Shown piece by piece: positions 1 to 11,700 of a stretch of DNA of 64,000 nucleotides. The notes beneath the pieces are model-generated. The model saw nothing but the letters and a program-made list of their open reading frames with translations. It made no database searches and was not told the DNA's origin. The first letter of the stretch is position 1. The number at the start of each line of letters is the position of its first letter. The position numbers were made by a program, and so were the translations under genes. The DNA lies in assembly GCA_963576475.1 (NCBI GenBank), contig OY754981.1:30232132-30296131 (forward strand). Reading direction: 5' to 3'. Source of the stretch: Molanna angustata (taxonomy: Eukaryota > Arthropoda > Insecta > Trichoptera > Molannidae).

Positions 1-2981
1 TCCACCATGAAAAATGAATAACAAAGGAATATAGTGGAAACCGAAAGAGTTTCCAATACGACGATTAAAGGCGAAGTCAAGAGGCGAGCGATATATGGAA
101 TATAATGATGATGGGAAAAAACATTATGTATAAACGGGTTGAGTACTGAAGTAATTTGTAGGTTATGTCGAAATAAAAATAATTTAACATTTCTATTTAT
201 CAAAATATAAACAAAAAATGTTAAGAAAAGTCAAAAATTTGATGAACGTAGCTTGGGCTAAACAAAGACTACAAAACATAAGTAAAAATTTATTTATTTT
301 GTATTTCTTAGAAATGAACAAACGGTCTTCAAACAAATGCCACCAAAACATTGCAAATATGTAACATTAGATAAAAAATTAAGTATAGAAACCAAGGATT
401 TCCTAAACAACCGAGAATTAAAACACCATAGAAAGTTCGTGCATATAATTCTCAAAAAGTAAACAAAATGCATGCAAAATATTTTTCAGCTCTCACTAAG
501 AGGCCATGACAATAATATGTTAAGATTGTATAAACAATGAAGTTTCTTTCATTTTACAGCTTTTCGAGTTACATGGGGATACATACTTAGAAAAAAAGTT
601 AAATTCAAAAAACAGAAGAAAATGCAACACAAATCGAGGCAAATAACTTGAATGGATCAATTCTTCAATTAACCTCAAAATGGCTGCAAATTACTTGAGG
701 GACACAACATAGGCTGATGATCTTGGACACGGAAAGTAAATATGATCATAGATGCTAAATATGTTTGAACCAATAATTTCATAGTGTAAATATTTATACA
801 ACATGAACATAAAATAATACAAATTCCATGGAATCTCGTTAAAGCCAACCACAATAATGAAATGTGCCCTAAACACGAATTCTACAGCACGCGTATTTCC
901 ATAAAACACGATCAAACAAGGAACTTCAGTTATTTGCAGAAAAATTACACTATTAAATAAACACTAATATCTATATTTGGACTATGTATGTACATTGATC
1001 CAAATTGCTTAAAAAATTCTTCATCAGGCTGACTGAATATTGTTATCTTAGAGTTAACACTTGAACAAGCAACAATGTCTTATTTGCACATAATTCAACC
1101 GAAAATACCAACACTTGATACAGTTCAACCTCAAGTAGGTACACTTGATACTTTTCGATATCGATATTTATATTACATACTTTCATGCTGTAAATACACT
1201 TAAGATTTACCACTTACAAACGTATTCATCGGCGAGTTTAAATATATTACAAAAAAAGGAATCGGAACTTTTCAGACACCTACGACAATAATTGTTACAA
1301 GACTTCAATTTCTTTGAGACCGAGGAAATCATAGGGAACTTTACTATACTTGACACAATGCAATTGTAGTACCGAAATTGACACACGTGAAACATGGCAG
1401 AAAAAGATAAAACTACTGTCATTGAGATGCAAAAAGTAAAATATCCATATGGATGAAGATATTTTACTGTGTAACTTGAAGAAGGGTTTGGTTGACATAA
1501 TAAAAGCAACACACTGCGATGGTTTGGCCGAGAGTCGCAGAGAAATATAATAGATGCCTTCAAAATGTAATATTGGCGAAGAAAGTTGCGAATACTGCTA
1601 TGAGAAATGATAAATAATATGTTTATATTAAATTAATAACAAATAAAGGATCGTCTTGCGTCAATATGCTTGCAGCGCATTCTTTAATCTTCTCTCCGTG
1701 TCATGTCAGATCCCTCAACGTCGGTTTTGATTCTGGAATAAGCTTCTCTTCCCAGAGCTAACCAGAACAGCTCCTTCACTCTATGAACTCCGGTTCATTC
1801 TCTGATGTTTCTCAGTCTTTAATATTTTGGATATATTGCCAGAAGATAAACATATATAATATGACAGAGCCTGAACCCGATTGGTGAAATCCTTATGATA
1901 GTAATACCTAATGCAACAAGTTGATTGAAATTATCCCCGCGTATCTAACATGTTCATGTGCGATAAATCTTATTACAAACATATGACATTATCAGCATTA
2001 GAATGTTAACATAATGATAAGATAGTTGCAGATGCATTTATGTGTTAAATAATATTATTATAGAACGTATGCAAATGATACAGAAAACAAGAAAAAAATA
2101 ATCTTCTTTTATATACATGCTTAATAGAGACACACAAGGTATTGGTATTGTAAATTTGAAGACTACAATAATTAAGACACCACACTAATAAATACAGATA
2201 ACTACAAGTTACAGAATGGGAAATCTAAAAGCAATATTCGCGACAAGCAAAATATGTGTATACCCCAAATAAACATTAATATATATGTTATATCAATCCC
2301 AAGAAAACATATTTCGAAACAAGTTTAATATCAACCCGTGTTTTATGTGACAAATATGCACATTTTTTAATACTGTATTGTGTTTTTAATTTATATCTCT
2401 TGTGTTTTCAAAATATTGCTTGATTGTATTAAATTATACGTCGTCATAAATTTATTCGATACTATCATCTATAGATTATCTAAAAAGATTTTGATAAAAA
2501 GTCAAAGTTTTGTACATGAATTATACAAAATAAGTTTAATCCGAGATATTGGTTCGAGTGTCCAAGTGGAAATTAGTATTTTGAAGAGACTAAATCTAAA
2601 GTTAAACAAATACCTAATTGAGAAAGCATTAGGAAAAACAAACTCACAATATGCAGATAGGTGTACTGTAATATAAACATGGCATAATCTCCTTCACCAA
2701 CAATAGCAATAAAGCTAATAGCTAGATATCTACGGCACATTATTATCCATCGGTGATCGATTGGGTATCAATAAAAAAGTAACAGCCGCAGTGCGGTGTG
2801 ATGTGGTCAGAAGATTACTTCACTTTACAATACATAGTTAACAGCACTCATCGTCAATCAAACATTACCACTGTGACTGAACAAGAAATTAACAGTAAAT
2901 TGATAAACGGTTTTCTAATATTGATATAAAATTGAAACAAATATATTTCTATTACTATTCTTATTCGCAGTTCTAAGAAGA
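1..2981. other. unassigned AT-rich DNA
   Basis: No coding region, RNA gene or repeat copy could be supported. Open frames here (longest about 118 codons) lack recognisable motifs and have an AT-rich composition expected by chance. A patch near 1,640-1,830 is somewhat richer in G+C but unassigned. Confidence 0.6.
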
Positions 2982-3306
2982 GAACTATAACTGCATACAT
3001 GCTTGTAAAAACGATTAAAAATATAATATAAATTTTAGCAATGAACGAACTATAACTGCATACATGCTTGTAAAAACGATTAAAAATATAATATAAATTT
3101 TAGCAATGAACGAACTATAACTGCATACATGCTTGTAAAAACGATTAAAAATATAATATAAATTTTAGCAATGAACGAACTATAACTGCATACATGCTTG
3201 TAAAAACGATTAAAAATATAATATAAATTTTAGCAATGAACGAACTATAACTGCATACATGCTTGTAAAAACGATTAAAAATATAATATAAATTTTAGCA
3301 ATGAAC
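2982..3306. repeat. minisatellite, 65 bp x 5
   Basis: Five head-to-tail copies of a 65-bp unit beginning GAACTATAACTGCATACATG and ending AGCAATGAAC. Copies start at 2982, 3047, 3112, 3177 and 3242 and look identical by eye. Perfect identity points to recent expansion or ongoing homogenisation. No reading frame is maintained. Confidence 0.97.
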
Positions 3307-4744
3307 TGAAATAAAAGAAGCGACATAATTCTTCGGAAAAAGAGAAATATATCCAATGTACAACTTACTGCGAACGTCGCATATGATGAAATCTGGTCGA
3401 GAAATCAAAGCTTGGCAATTTCAAGAAATCACAACCAACCTGAAACAATACAAAAAATACATTAATTAACTTATTTTATTTACTAGTATATAGTACGTAC
3501 ATATGTACCTATTTATCCATAGAAACTCGTAATTGCATAAAAATATTATTAAATAAACCATGATAGGAACAAGAAGTCATTTAATGATAAATTAAAATAA
3601 AAAATTATAATACTGCAGTATTTAAAAAATTAAAAACGATTGTTCTGATACAAGGAAAATAGAACCAAAATCAATTCTTTGATTTAAAAATACATACCTA
3701 GTGTTCACAATAAAGTAACGTTGCAAACAAAGCTTTAGCCAAAGGGATAGAGCAGAATCACGTTTTTTTCATAGGAAAAATATGGAAAACCAGAACCTAC
3801 AAAATAAAAGCGATCTCTCATCTGCTCATTTACATAAAAAAATATACGATTGGGCTACATATGTACGTTCACCGATATTGTGTTTCATTGGGTTCCCTTT
3901 TTTCAATGCTAGATATTAATAAAATATGTTCGTTATATTCTATCGAAAAAAAAATCGAGCACCGACATTGTTATTATTATGAACACTAGATGTCACTGAA
4001 TGAAACTGGATAAAAGCATTACATAATACTTATCGTAACTAATAATGTAAAATTACCTTTTTATACAATTTACTTACATAAGAATAAAATAATTGAGGGC
4101 TTTAATTGGAATCAAAAAATATATTTAAAACAAAGAGGAAAATTCAACATGAACAAAAATGATAATTAAATAGTAAAGAAAAATAAATTATAAAAATAAT
4201 ATCTGCTTTCACTGAACACAAACATGATTAATCAATCATAGTTATTTGAAATAAATATTATAAACATAAAATACAATGGTATTTGTAATAAAAATAAACG
4301 TAGGAGAAAGGCGGATACCAAAGCACCGAGAACAAATAATTTTAATACTTTTTATAAGAAAACGTGTGGTTATTAGCGACTATCTTCAGGTCGATCGGAT
4401 CAAATCATTTAATATCCCATATTATAATTATTGGTCCTACACTTTGACACTTGACCCGGCGCGACCCATTTGAGCCTTGCCTCGTGCGATAAAAACAGCG
4501 ACGGAAGGTTACAGGAAAAAAATCAATAACAATGTATCGTCGTTATGAAGCGAGTAATTGAAATTTGGCAATTTACCAACGACGATGGACTCGAGAGACA
4601 CAATGGCAGAACGGAAAGAGACTGGCTATAGAATTTCAACATTTCTTTAGCGAGACGTTATTTCATTCAGTCCAGCGAGCAATATTACTTTGAATGTTTA
4701 CACTCTGATAATGAATCCTTGATAGACCGATAGTGTAGAATTCA
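3307..4744. other. unassigned AT-rich DNA
   Basis: Homopolymer-rich sequence. No gene or repeat copy recognised. Confidence 0.6.
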
Positions 4745-4975
4745 TTCATTCATTCATACCAACACGGCATATCCCAAAATGTGGGGATACACGTGCGTGT
4801 ACCCTCACACACCAGTTTCGTCTCACCTAAAAAGGCAAAATTCAGAATGGGTCACCTTATTGCTGCACCACGTGATATGTTATTTTGCATAATGTATTTT
4901 TTACCCGATTCATACAGGACACAAAACAGGGGAAGTACTATTCTAAGCCGGTGTCGTAGAATTCCATTATTAATA
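4745..4975 (-). repeat. interspersed repeat family A, copy 1
   Basis: Shares ordered blocks with 18,035-18,290, 30,312-30,475 and 46,421-46,700. The blocks are a GGGATA...CACACG end, an AGTCTCGTCTCACCTAAA-like block, a TTCAGAATGGG...CACC block, a TGTTATTTTGC block and an ACTATTCTTAGCCGGTG-like end. This copy is inverted relative to the 18-kb and 46-kb copies. No clear terminal inverted repeats or coding capacity are seen. It may be a MITE or SINE-like family of about 260-300 bp. The class is unknown. Confidence 0.7.
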
Positions 4976-5564
4976 TAAATTAAGTTACACTGCGTTTCTG
5001 TATGTATTCTGCTCATCGTTACCATCAGGTACATAATTTTTAAGACTATTTTGAAAATAGGTATAAAAATATGTGAATTGAACTGAACGGAACGGTGAAT
5101 TGATGGGTATTCATTGACACGTTTAACAACAATCCGGGAGGTAGTTGAACTCTAATAGTATTACCAAAATATTTCTCCCAAGCAGGTATATGTGTAGATA
5201 TGTTGCACCTGACTGATCATATTGCCAGTAGGTGTCTGCATATTTGGGGTGCCAGTATGTACGGGCAATATATTATAATGAAAATATCTTAGCAGGACGA
5301 AATAGCAGCCGTCATAAATTTAAATTGTGTATATAAAAAATCGAGTGTCTTCAATCGTACGATGAAATCTAATTTATATACTTATATATTTTTTAATTTA
5401 TTACTTCTTAAGTGAAAACCTGTTATTTACTTATTTTTTTTTTCCTTTTTACATAAAAAATACAGAACAATAATGCAATAGTGTAACACTAGTACAATTT
5501 ATTATAAAACATAGAAATATTGGGATATGCTGGCGCCGACAAAATACTCCAAGAGGACACTTAA
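4976..5564. other. unassigned AT-rich DNA
   Basis: Nothing recognised. Confidence 0.5.
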
Positions 5565-5725
5565 TTGCATGGGGCTACTAAAGACTCGTGCCTAATACGT
5601 TATAATCTTGGCTTAATCCTAAAAATTTATACCCTCGATCATAATCTAATCTTAACCTCCCTAAACATTTAATCATAAAAAAATGTTAATATCAACTTTT
5701 AGTCTAAAATAGTCATTAATTGTTG
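5565..5725 (+). repeat. interspersed repeat family B, copy 1
   Basis: Matches 27,395-27,600 in order. Shared blocks include TTAATACGTT..., CTTAATC[C/T]TAAAAAT, CTCGATCATAATCTAATCT and a stretch around GTTRAYATCAA. Both copies have the same orientation and are AT-rich and diverged. No coding potential. Family unknown. Confidence 0.6.
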
Positions 5726-5938
5726 CATATTTATTTATCATTATAAAATTCTGTATTAATTTTATACTGTCTCATTGGACGTCCAACTAGGTGAACCTGT
5801 TATTAGTTTCCTTGTTTATTATTATTATTATTATATGTAGATTGATCTCGGTTATGATCCGGTAATTTCCTTCACAACGGAGCGTACTCAAGTTGTGAGG
5901 CTATGTGTTTGTGTGTCTGTGTGGTTGTGTGTAGTTGT

Positions 5939-7138
5939 TTAAAGTGGTACCTGTAGAAATTTTCTGACTATTGTGCATGTGTTGATAATTGTAGTTTTTT
6001 GTATGTTGGTGATTACGTATGGGGGTAACTTTAGTATGTCTATATTTTTTTGGAGAGTTTTTGGCATGATGCCTGTAGACGATAATATTATTGGGACTAT
6101 TGTAACTTTTTCTTGTTTCCACTGTGATTTTATCTGTTCTGCTAAAGGTATGTATTTATCTATTTTTTCTAAATGTTTCTTTTGTAGATTTGCTGTATTT
6201 GGTATCGATATTTCTATTAGATATGTGTGTTTATGTATTTTGTCGATTAATGTAATGTCTGGTCGGTTATGTAGGTTTGTTCTGTCTGTGATTATGTCTC
6301 TATTCCAGTATAGTTTGTAGTTATCATTTTCTGTTACAGCTGGGGGTGTGTATTGATACCACTTGGGGTGTGTTTCGATAAGTTTATGTTTGTGGGCTAG
6401 TTCCAAATATATGTGTTTGCAGATGTTATCGTGTCTTATTGTATATTCCGTCGGTGCAAGAGTTGAGCAGCCACCTGTTATGTGTTCTATTGTTTCTTTT
6501 TGTAATTTGCACTTTCTGCATGTGTCGTTTGTTATTGTATTGTCTTTTATAATATGTTTCGTGTAGTTTTTTGTTTTTATTATTTTGTCCTGAATAGCTA
6601 TGATAAATCCTTCTGTTTCTGCGTAGAGGTCTGAGTGTTTGAGCCAATTATTACTAAGGGCTTTATCAATATGTTGTTGTTGTAGATGACTTGGGTGTAT
6701 TCCATGTAATGTTTTATTTTTCCATGTTTCAATTTTTGCGTCATGTGTTGTTATTTCTAGATTGCGTTCGTTGTCGTTAAGTGTAAGTGGTGAGTATGTG
6801 TGATCTATGTTTATGATTTCATTATGTATTGGGCTATTTCGTTTTGTGTAGAAGTATTGCCTTAAGTTATTTATTTGTGTATGGTGTAGATTTTTAATGT
6901 CTATGAGTCCTCTTCCTCCTTCCTCTCTTGGCAGTGTGAATCTTTCTATTGCTGAATGTTCGTGGTGAATTCTATGTTTTGATGATGTTGTTCTGAGTTT
7001 AATGTTGAGATCGTCAAGTTCCGTATTGGTCCATTTAATTATTCCAAATGTATATGTTAGTACTGGTATTGCGTATGTGTTTATTGCTTTAGTCATATTT
7101 TTTCCATTTAGTTGTGTTTTGAGGAGGATATTTCGATA
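5939..7138 (-). pseudogene. R4/Dong-like ORF, C-terminal half (CCHC + RLE)
   Basis: Downstream part of the retrotransposon polyprotein, cut from the RT half by the DNA transposon. It starts in the RT thumb region (NGKNMTKAINTYAIPVLTY). It then has the conserved ERFTLPREEGGRGLIDI block, a CCHC knuckle (C208, C211, H220, C225 counted from the frame opening at 7,141; CRKC...EHITGGC) and a restriction-like endonuclease (PD at residues 294-295, E311 in LIEISIP). In this superfamily the RLE nicks the target and the knuckle binds nucleic acid. No internal stop occurs in 400 codons. The native frame continues from the part ending near 9,174. The methionine at 7,141 lies in inserted sequence and is not a real start. 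Confidence 0.88.
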
Positions 7139-7539
7139 CACGAGTTCAATAAGGAATTAAGTCAAAAAAATGTGATTTTGAGTTATTGATGCCATTTTAT
7201 GAAGAAAACTCTTCTCTTCATAATTCAATAAGGAAACAAAACTAATTTGGCTTGGTTACCTCAGTAAAGCGAAAAATTCCTTATGGAATTATTTAGAAAA
7301 CCACTTATTTTTAGTTCAATAGGGAAACATCTGACTTGTTTCCCTATTGAATTATTAAAAATCAGGTTAATAAAAATATACTTCTACTGATTCTGTTAGG
7401 AAACAATTAAAACTACCAAAAAAATTAAATAAGGAATCAACTTATCACTGAGTTTCCCTGCAAAGGTAGATAGAGATGACAGATCACACAACACATTTGT
7501 CTTGTCTTGTTTTATTCACATTCAAACATGTCATTCCAC

Positions 7540-7622
7540 TATATCGTAATCAATGACGACTCCGAGTGCTCTGTTTGGGATCCCCTATGGAGGATAAACC
7601 AATACTACTACTACTACTGTCA
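7540..7622 (-). repeat. short repeat family F with (TAC)n tail, copy 1
   Basis: Reverse complement of 27,848-27,930. Both carry GACGACTCCGA[G/A]TGCTCTG and GAGGATAAACCAATAC, then a simple repeat. Here the tail is (TAC)n; at 27.85 kb it is based on TATAC. A more diverged relative of the GTCATCGAT...ATAAA part is near 22,133-22,190. Confidence 0.7.
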
Positions 7623-7865
7623 TTCTGATCCTTGAAACAACAAATTTTAATTAGGTATTAGGATTCCTTCATTTTGTATTGTCCGCATTGTATTTTTATA
7701 CGATTAATCAAAACATATGTTAAATGATGAATTAAATAATAAAATATGTAAAAGAAAAGGTTGAAAGATAGGATGATTTCTATTTTCCATGTACATGCCT
7801 ACCACCTAGATTCCTTTGTCAATTAATAAATATAAAATTCAATTCTTACTTCAGGCAGTCATCCC

Positions 7866-8470
7866 TTATAACCATTGTTTGAAAAATGGAATAATCAAAG
7901 AAAAACTACATCGAATTATTATGCATTGAAATAAAGATATATGGGTTATAAAAAACAGGTTAAAATTCATTTGTGATAAAAAACAGCGTTCGTTTTCGTC
8001 AGATGATCCAATTGCGTCAACCCGATCAAATTCATTTTCGTCCGAATTAAAATTATGGTAAAACTGCCAATGAACCTTAGGAATGATAAAGCTTTCGCAT
8101 AGCGATATCAAATTCTTCTTAGCAGCAGAAATTTTCGAGCAGCAGATATATGCTTTTGAAATCACTGGTATTTGACGGGTGCCCCTCATCTTATAACCTA
8201 AGTTGATTGTTTTAAAATCCTGCACACCATAAAAAAATAAAATGGATTTTGAATGTTGTGCTCCTCAGAAAATTATTAATCTTAACCTGATTCCCATTAA
8301 CCTTTTCATTTTTTGTGTTGATGTTAAAAGTCTTTCCAATGTGTGAGCATATTTTTTTTAGATCAATGAAATCGTCATTGGCCATTTCCTTTACTGAATA
8401 TCCTCTTCCCTTTTTGCAGATTGCATTGTAGATGTCCGTTGGCAGGGAACAGCGATAATGTTGTCCTCAC
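7866..8470 (-). pseudogene. decayed coding remnant carried by the DNA transposon
   Basis: On the minus strand, 8,470 to about 8,250 reads as one frame containing CSLPTDIYNAICKKGRGYS, then a lysine-rich stretch. A second frame (119 codons, 8,225-7,866) contains ISAAKKNLISLCESFIIP. The two could be exons separated by a short AT-rich segment around 8,220-8,260, or one frame broken by mutation. Codon composition and charged residues look protein-like compared with the surrounding DNA. I do not recognise the family. A gene carried by the autonomous parent transposon, or captured host sequence, are both possible. Confidence 0.4.
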
Positions 8471-8608
8471 TCTTTAGGAAACGCGTTTTCTCACGCTCGA
8501 TAGTAGCGTCAATACTGTCATTCTCGTTTTGGCCATGACCAAAATATTTATGCAACTGCCTATATCTCTATTTCCTAATCCCAGTCAAAGACGCTTTTTT
8601 TAATATAT

Positions 8609-8818
8609 CTTCTCGGGCAACTAACAGCTGTACCATGTCAAATATTTATTTAACATGCACCCAATAATAAGTTGCCACATTCTGAAGACTTACGATATTA
8701 ATTGTCTCACAGATCCAGACTGAAAACGCAAAATTAAAAACTGTGCCTCTACCGGGAATCGAACCCGGAACCTTTGGATCAGCAGTCAGATACCCAACCA
8801 ACTGAACTACGAAGGCCG
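8609..8818 (-). mobile_element. SINE-1 (tRNA-derived), near full-length
   Basis: On the minus strand it begins with a tRNA-like head with A-box (TTCAGTTGGTTGGGTATC) and B-box (GGGTTCGATTCCCGG) promoter elements. A body follows (TTTTCAGTCTGGATCTGTGA, GTGGCAACTTATTATTGGGT), ending GTTAGTTGCCCGAGAAG. Other copies are at 32.65, 35.32, 36.15, 48.79, 55.11 and 57.09 kb. It inserted after, or moved with, the enclosing DNA transposon. Confidence 0.9.
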
Positions 8819-9172
8819 CTTTTGTTTCCATAGACGCATCTTTTTGCTACAATAGACAGTCAAAACCATTTTAATATGGAAACATTTGAGTTACTTCCTT
8901 ATTGAAGTAAATGTGGCCATTGAATATGAATTGTTTATGGAAATAAGTACGACAGCTGTTGAAATATATATTTTTTTTCTATTCATATATAAAAAAAACA
9001 ATAAAATGTTGATGTTTTATGAAACAAGACTAAACTTCAAGTCTGTTTAATATAATTTTTAATATATAATGCGAATCACAACTTGATAAACTGTTAACGA
9101 ATAAACACAAAATTTTAAAACGTCATTATCTCAAATTGCATTTTTTTTAGTTGATTCCTTATAGAACTCATG

Positions 9173-11676
9173 TATCGATTTAGTCTTTTAAGGTATTCGT
9201 TTTTGGTGGTTTCTTTTATCTTTTTATCTTTTATGCTTGGGTTCTGGAGAAATCCCAAGTATTTATAAAATTCATCTTCGTCCATTGCGCGTATTATTTC
9301 ATTCGTATCCTTCAAGGTGCTTCCCGTGTGTTCCTTGGGTTTACCTCTTACTATTGAGCATGTGTTGCATTTATCAATACCGAATTTCATTTTTATGTCA
9401 TTACTAAAGCGTTCAGTTTTATAAATTAGTTGTTTTAGTTCGTCATTATTTTTGCCATATAGTTTTAAATCGTCCATGTATAAAAGGTGGTTGATTTTTA
9501 TAGGATTGGTATTTAAGTTGTGTGTTGTGATTTTGTAGCCAAGTTTGCTTTTGTTAAGCATCTTGGAGAGTGGGTTGAGGGAGATACAGAACCATAGTGC
9601 GCTTAGGGAGTCACCTTGAAAGATTCCGGTTTTAATGTTTATTTGTTTTGATTTCATCATTTTGTTGTTTAGTTTTAGGTATATTGTCGTGTTCCAGGTG
9701 TTCATTATTTGTTTTAAAAATTCTACAAGTTTTATGTCAATTTTGTATATTTCTAGAACTTTTACTAACCATGAGTGGGGGACACTATCAAAGGCTTTTT
9801 GGTAATCTATGTATGCACAGTACATGTTCCTTTTCTTCTTTATCGCCTGATTTGTTATTGTCCGGTCGATGATGATTTGTTCTTTGCATCCTCTGCTTTG
9901 CTTTCTGCATCCTTTTTGTTCTTCTGTTAATATGTTATTTTGTGTTAGGAAAAGATCTATTTTTGTAGTTATAATTGAGGTAAGAATTTTGTATATTGTG
10001 GGTAGACATGTGATTGGACGATATTTAGATGGATTTTTTGTGTCTGTTGATTTAGGTTTGAGATATGTGATACCTTTAGTGAAAAAAAATGGGAGGTTTT
10101 GGTTTTCCGTTACGCATTTGTGTAATAGTTCGGAGAATTTTTCATGTGTTACAGGGAGATATTTGTACCAGTAATTTTGGATATTATCTATGCCTGGTGT
10201 CTTCCAGTTGTGTGTCTTCTTTATAGCAGTTTTGAAGTCAGTTATATTTATTTGTATTGTGGCCATGTTTTGAAATTGGTTATTGTCATTTTCTTCCTCT
10301 GTTATCCATGTGGCATTTTCATTGTGTTTTTTGTTTTCAGACCAAATGTTCTCCCAGTATGATTCAATTTCATTTAATTTAGGTGCGTCTGTAATTTCTA
10401 TATTGTTGTTTTTTAGGTTGTTGTAGAAGCTTTTTTGGCTTGTTTGAAAATTGAGATTGTGTGTTTTCCTGTCATAGCATTTTTTGTAGCGTTTTAATCT
10501 ATGTGATTGTGCTGATAACTTTTGTGTTAGCGTATCAAGGAGTATAGTTAGGTTGTGTTCATTGTATTTGTCTTTAATCGTTTCAATTTCCCGTATTTTT
10601 CTTGGATTTTTTAGATTATCTTTAATTTTTTGTGTTACTTTGCCTATTTCATTTCTTAATGAGTTGATTTTGATTTGTATTCTGTGTTGCCATGCTGGTA
10701 TAGTGCTTCTGTGTGTTCTATGGGAGTTTTCTGTTTTATTGTTTATATTTTGTTTGTTTAGTGTAATAATGGTGTATGCACTACAGTAAACTAATAGATG
10801 TAATTTTTCGAGTGTTGTTTCAGTGTTAATCATGTTATGTAGAATTGTGTTGATAATATTGATCATGTTAATGGTTTGTTTGTTGATTTTGAGCTTTGGT
10901 AGGTGTGGTCTTGTTGTGGGGTCGCTATCTTTATATATTTCGATTGTGTGTTCTAGTGTGTTTGTGATTTGTGCTTTTGTGTCTGGGTTGTGTTCTGTTC
11001 TTCCGTTGGTCTCGTCATTGTTGTTAGGGCTTATTGTTGTATTATTGTTCATATTGGTGGATTCGTTAGTTATGTTTATATTTGGTTGTTCAGTGTTATT
11101 TTGCTGTGGTATTATTGATATTTCCTGTGGATTGTTGTGGTTTATTTGCGTATTTGTTATGTCTTGTGTTAATGTACTTATTCTATTTTGATTACTCATT
11201 CTGATTGCGTCTTGTTTTATTTGATCAAGTATTGATAGTTGTATTCTTTTGTTGTTTATTATAACTCTTTTCTGGTCCGCCAGTCGCTGTTCTGTGATGT
11301 GTGAGAGTTCTGGGTAGATTGTGGTGAATTGTGTATGTAGCTCCTGTCTGTATCCAATTATTTGTGTGTCTCCTTGTGTGATAGTGTAGTAGCAACGCAT
11401 GAGGTTTATGTTCATGTCATCTGTCCATTTCATGCGTTGTCGTGGTTTTCCCGCTTTGGTGGTTGTCGGTTGACTTGCCGACAAAGCACTTTCAGCAGGT
11501 CGGGTGTGTTGGGTTTCGGCTGTTCTTTCTTCGGGTGTCCCGGCATGTGTCCGCCTGTTCGACAGCATGTCATTAGCGGCTCTCATGCTGCTACGCCCAG
11601 CGCTAACTCCGGACGTGCCCTGGCGCTCCCCAGGTAGCGGTGTTTGTCCGAGGCTTGTGTTTTTTGTGTGATCCAT
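9173..11676 (-). pseudogene. R4/Dong-like ORF, N-terminal half with reverse transcriptase
   Basis: About 835 codons of native sequence from the ATG at 11,676, only about 13 bp inside the element's 5' edge. The frame then runs into the transposon and stops at 9,115. An asparagine- and threonine-rich N-terminal region (SHITEQRLADQKRVI near residue 130) precedes the RT. Visible RT motifs are IDYQKAFDSVP (catalytic Asp near residue 624), IFQGDSLSALWF and YMDD (residues 733-736). The RT primes cDNA synthesis from the nicked target. The upstream half can still encode all RT catalytic residues but lacks the thumb, CCHC and endonuclease. Together with 5,939-7,138 the intact protein would be about 1,230 residues. 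Confidence 0.92.
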
Positions 11677-11700
11677 GTATGTGTTGTGTATTATTATTAT

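Larger units (their letters stand above)
7139..9172. mobile_element. 2.03-kb TIR DNA transposon inside the R4/Dong-like ORF
   Basis: It breaks the RT frame exactly. The ends are inverted: CA[C/T]GAGTTC[A/T]ATAAGGAAT read inward from 7,139 and, on the other strand, from 9,172. With a TA target duplication (7,137-7,138 and 9,173-9,174), removing it restores ...LNRYRNILLK... in frame. A 4-5 bp duplication (TCGA/ATCGA) also restores a frame (...LNRNILLK...), so the superfamily is undecided. The TIR core TTCAATAAGGAA recurs inside the left end in both orientations (near 7,223, 7,276, 7,313, 7,339 and 7,425) and near 8,894 at the right, like transposase-binding sites. No intact transposase is present. 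A SINE lies at 8,609-8,818. Confidence 0.8.
5835..11689 (-). mobile_element. R4/Dong-like non-LTR retrotransposon split by a DNA transposon
   Basis: One long minus-strand frame carries an N-terminal region, a reverse transcriptase, a CCHC knuckle and a C-terminal restriction-like endonuclease. This is the layout of site-specific R2-superfamily elements. The body is bounded by (TTA)n on both sides, at about 11,690-11,700 at the 5' end and 5,817-5,834 at the 3' end. Dong/R4 elements are known to insert into (TAA)n, so this fits. Without the 2.03-kb insertion at 7,139-9,172 the element is about 3.8 kb, close to Dong. The frame shows no other break, so the copy was probably young when it was interrupted. 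Confidence 0.88.

Noticed and set aside
1207..1563. 118-codon minus-strand frame as a small gene
   Set aside because: No motif and two overlapping frames of similar length; typical of AT-rich chance openings.
2982..3306. CRISPR-like array at the 65-bp repeats
   Set aside because: Whole units are identical without variable spacers; it is a minisatellite.
9648..11637. Several Cys/Phe/Leu-rich plus-strand frames
   Set aside because: They are shadows of the Asn/Thr-rich minus-strand retrotransposon ORF.
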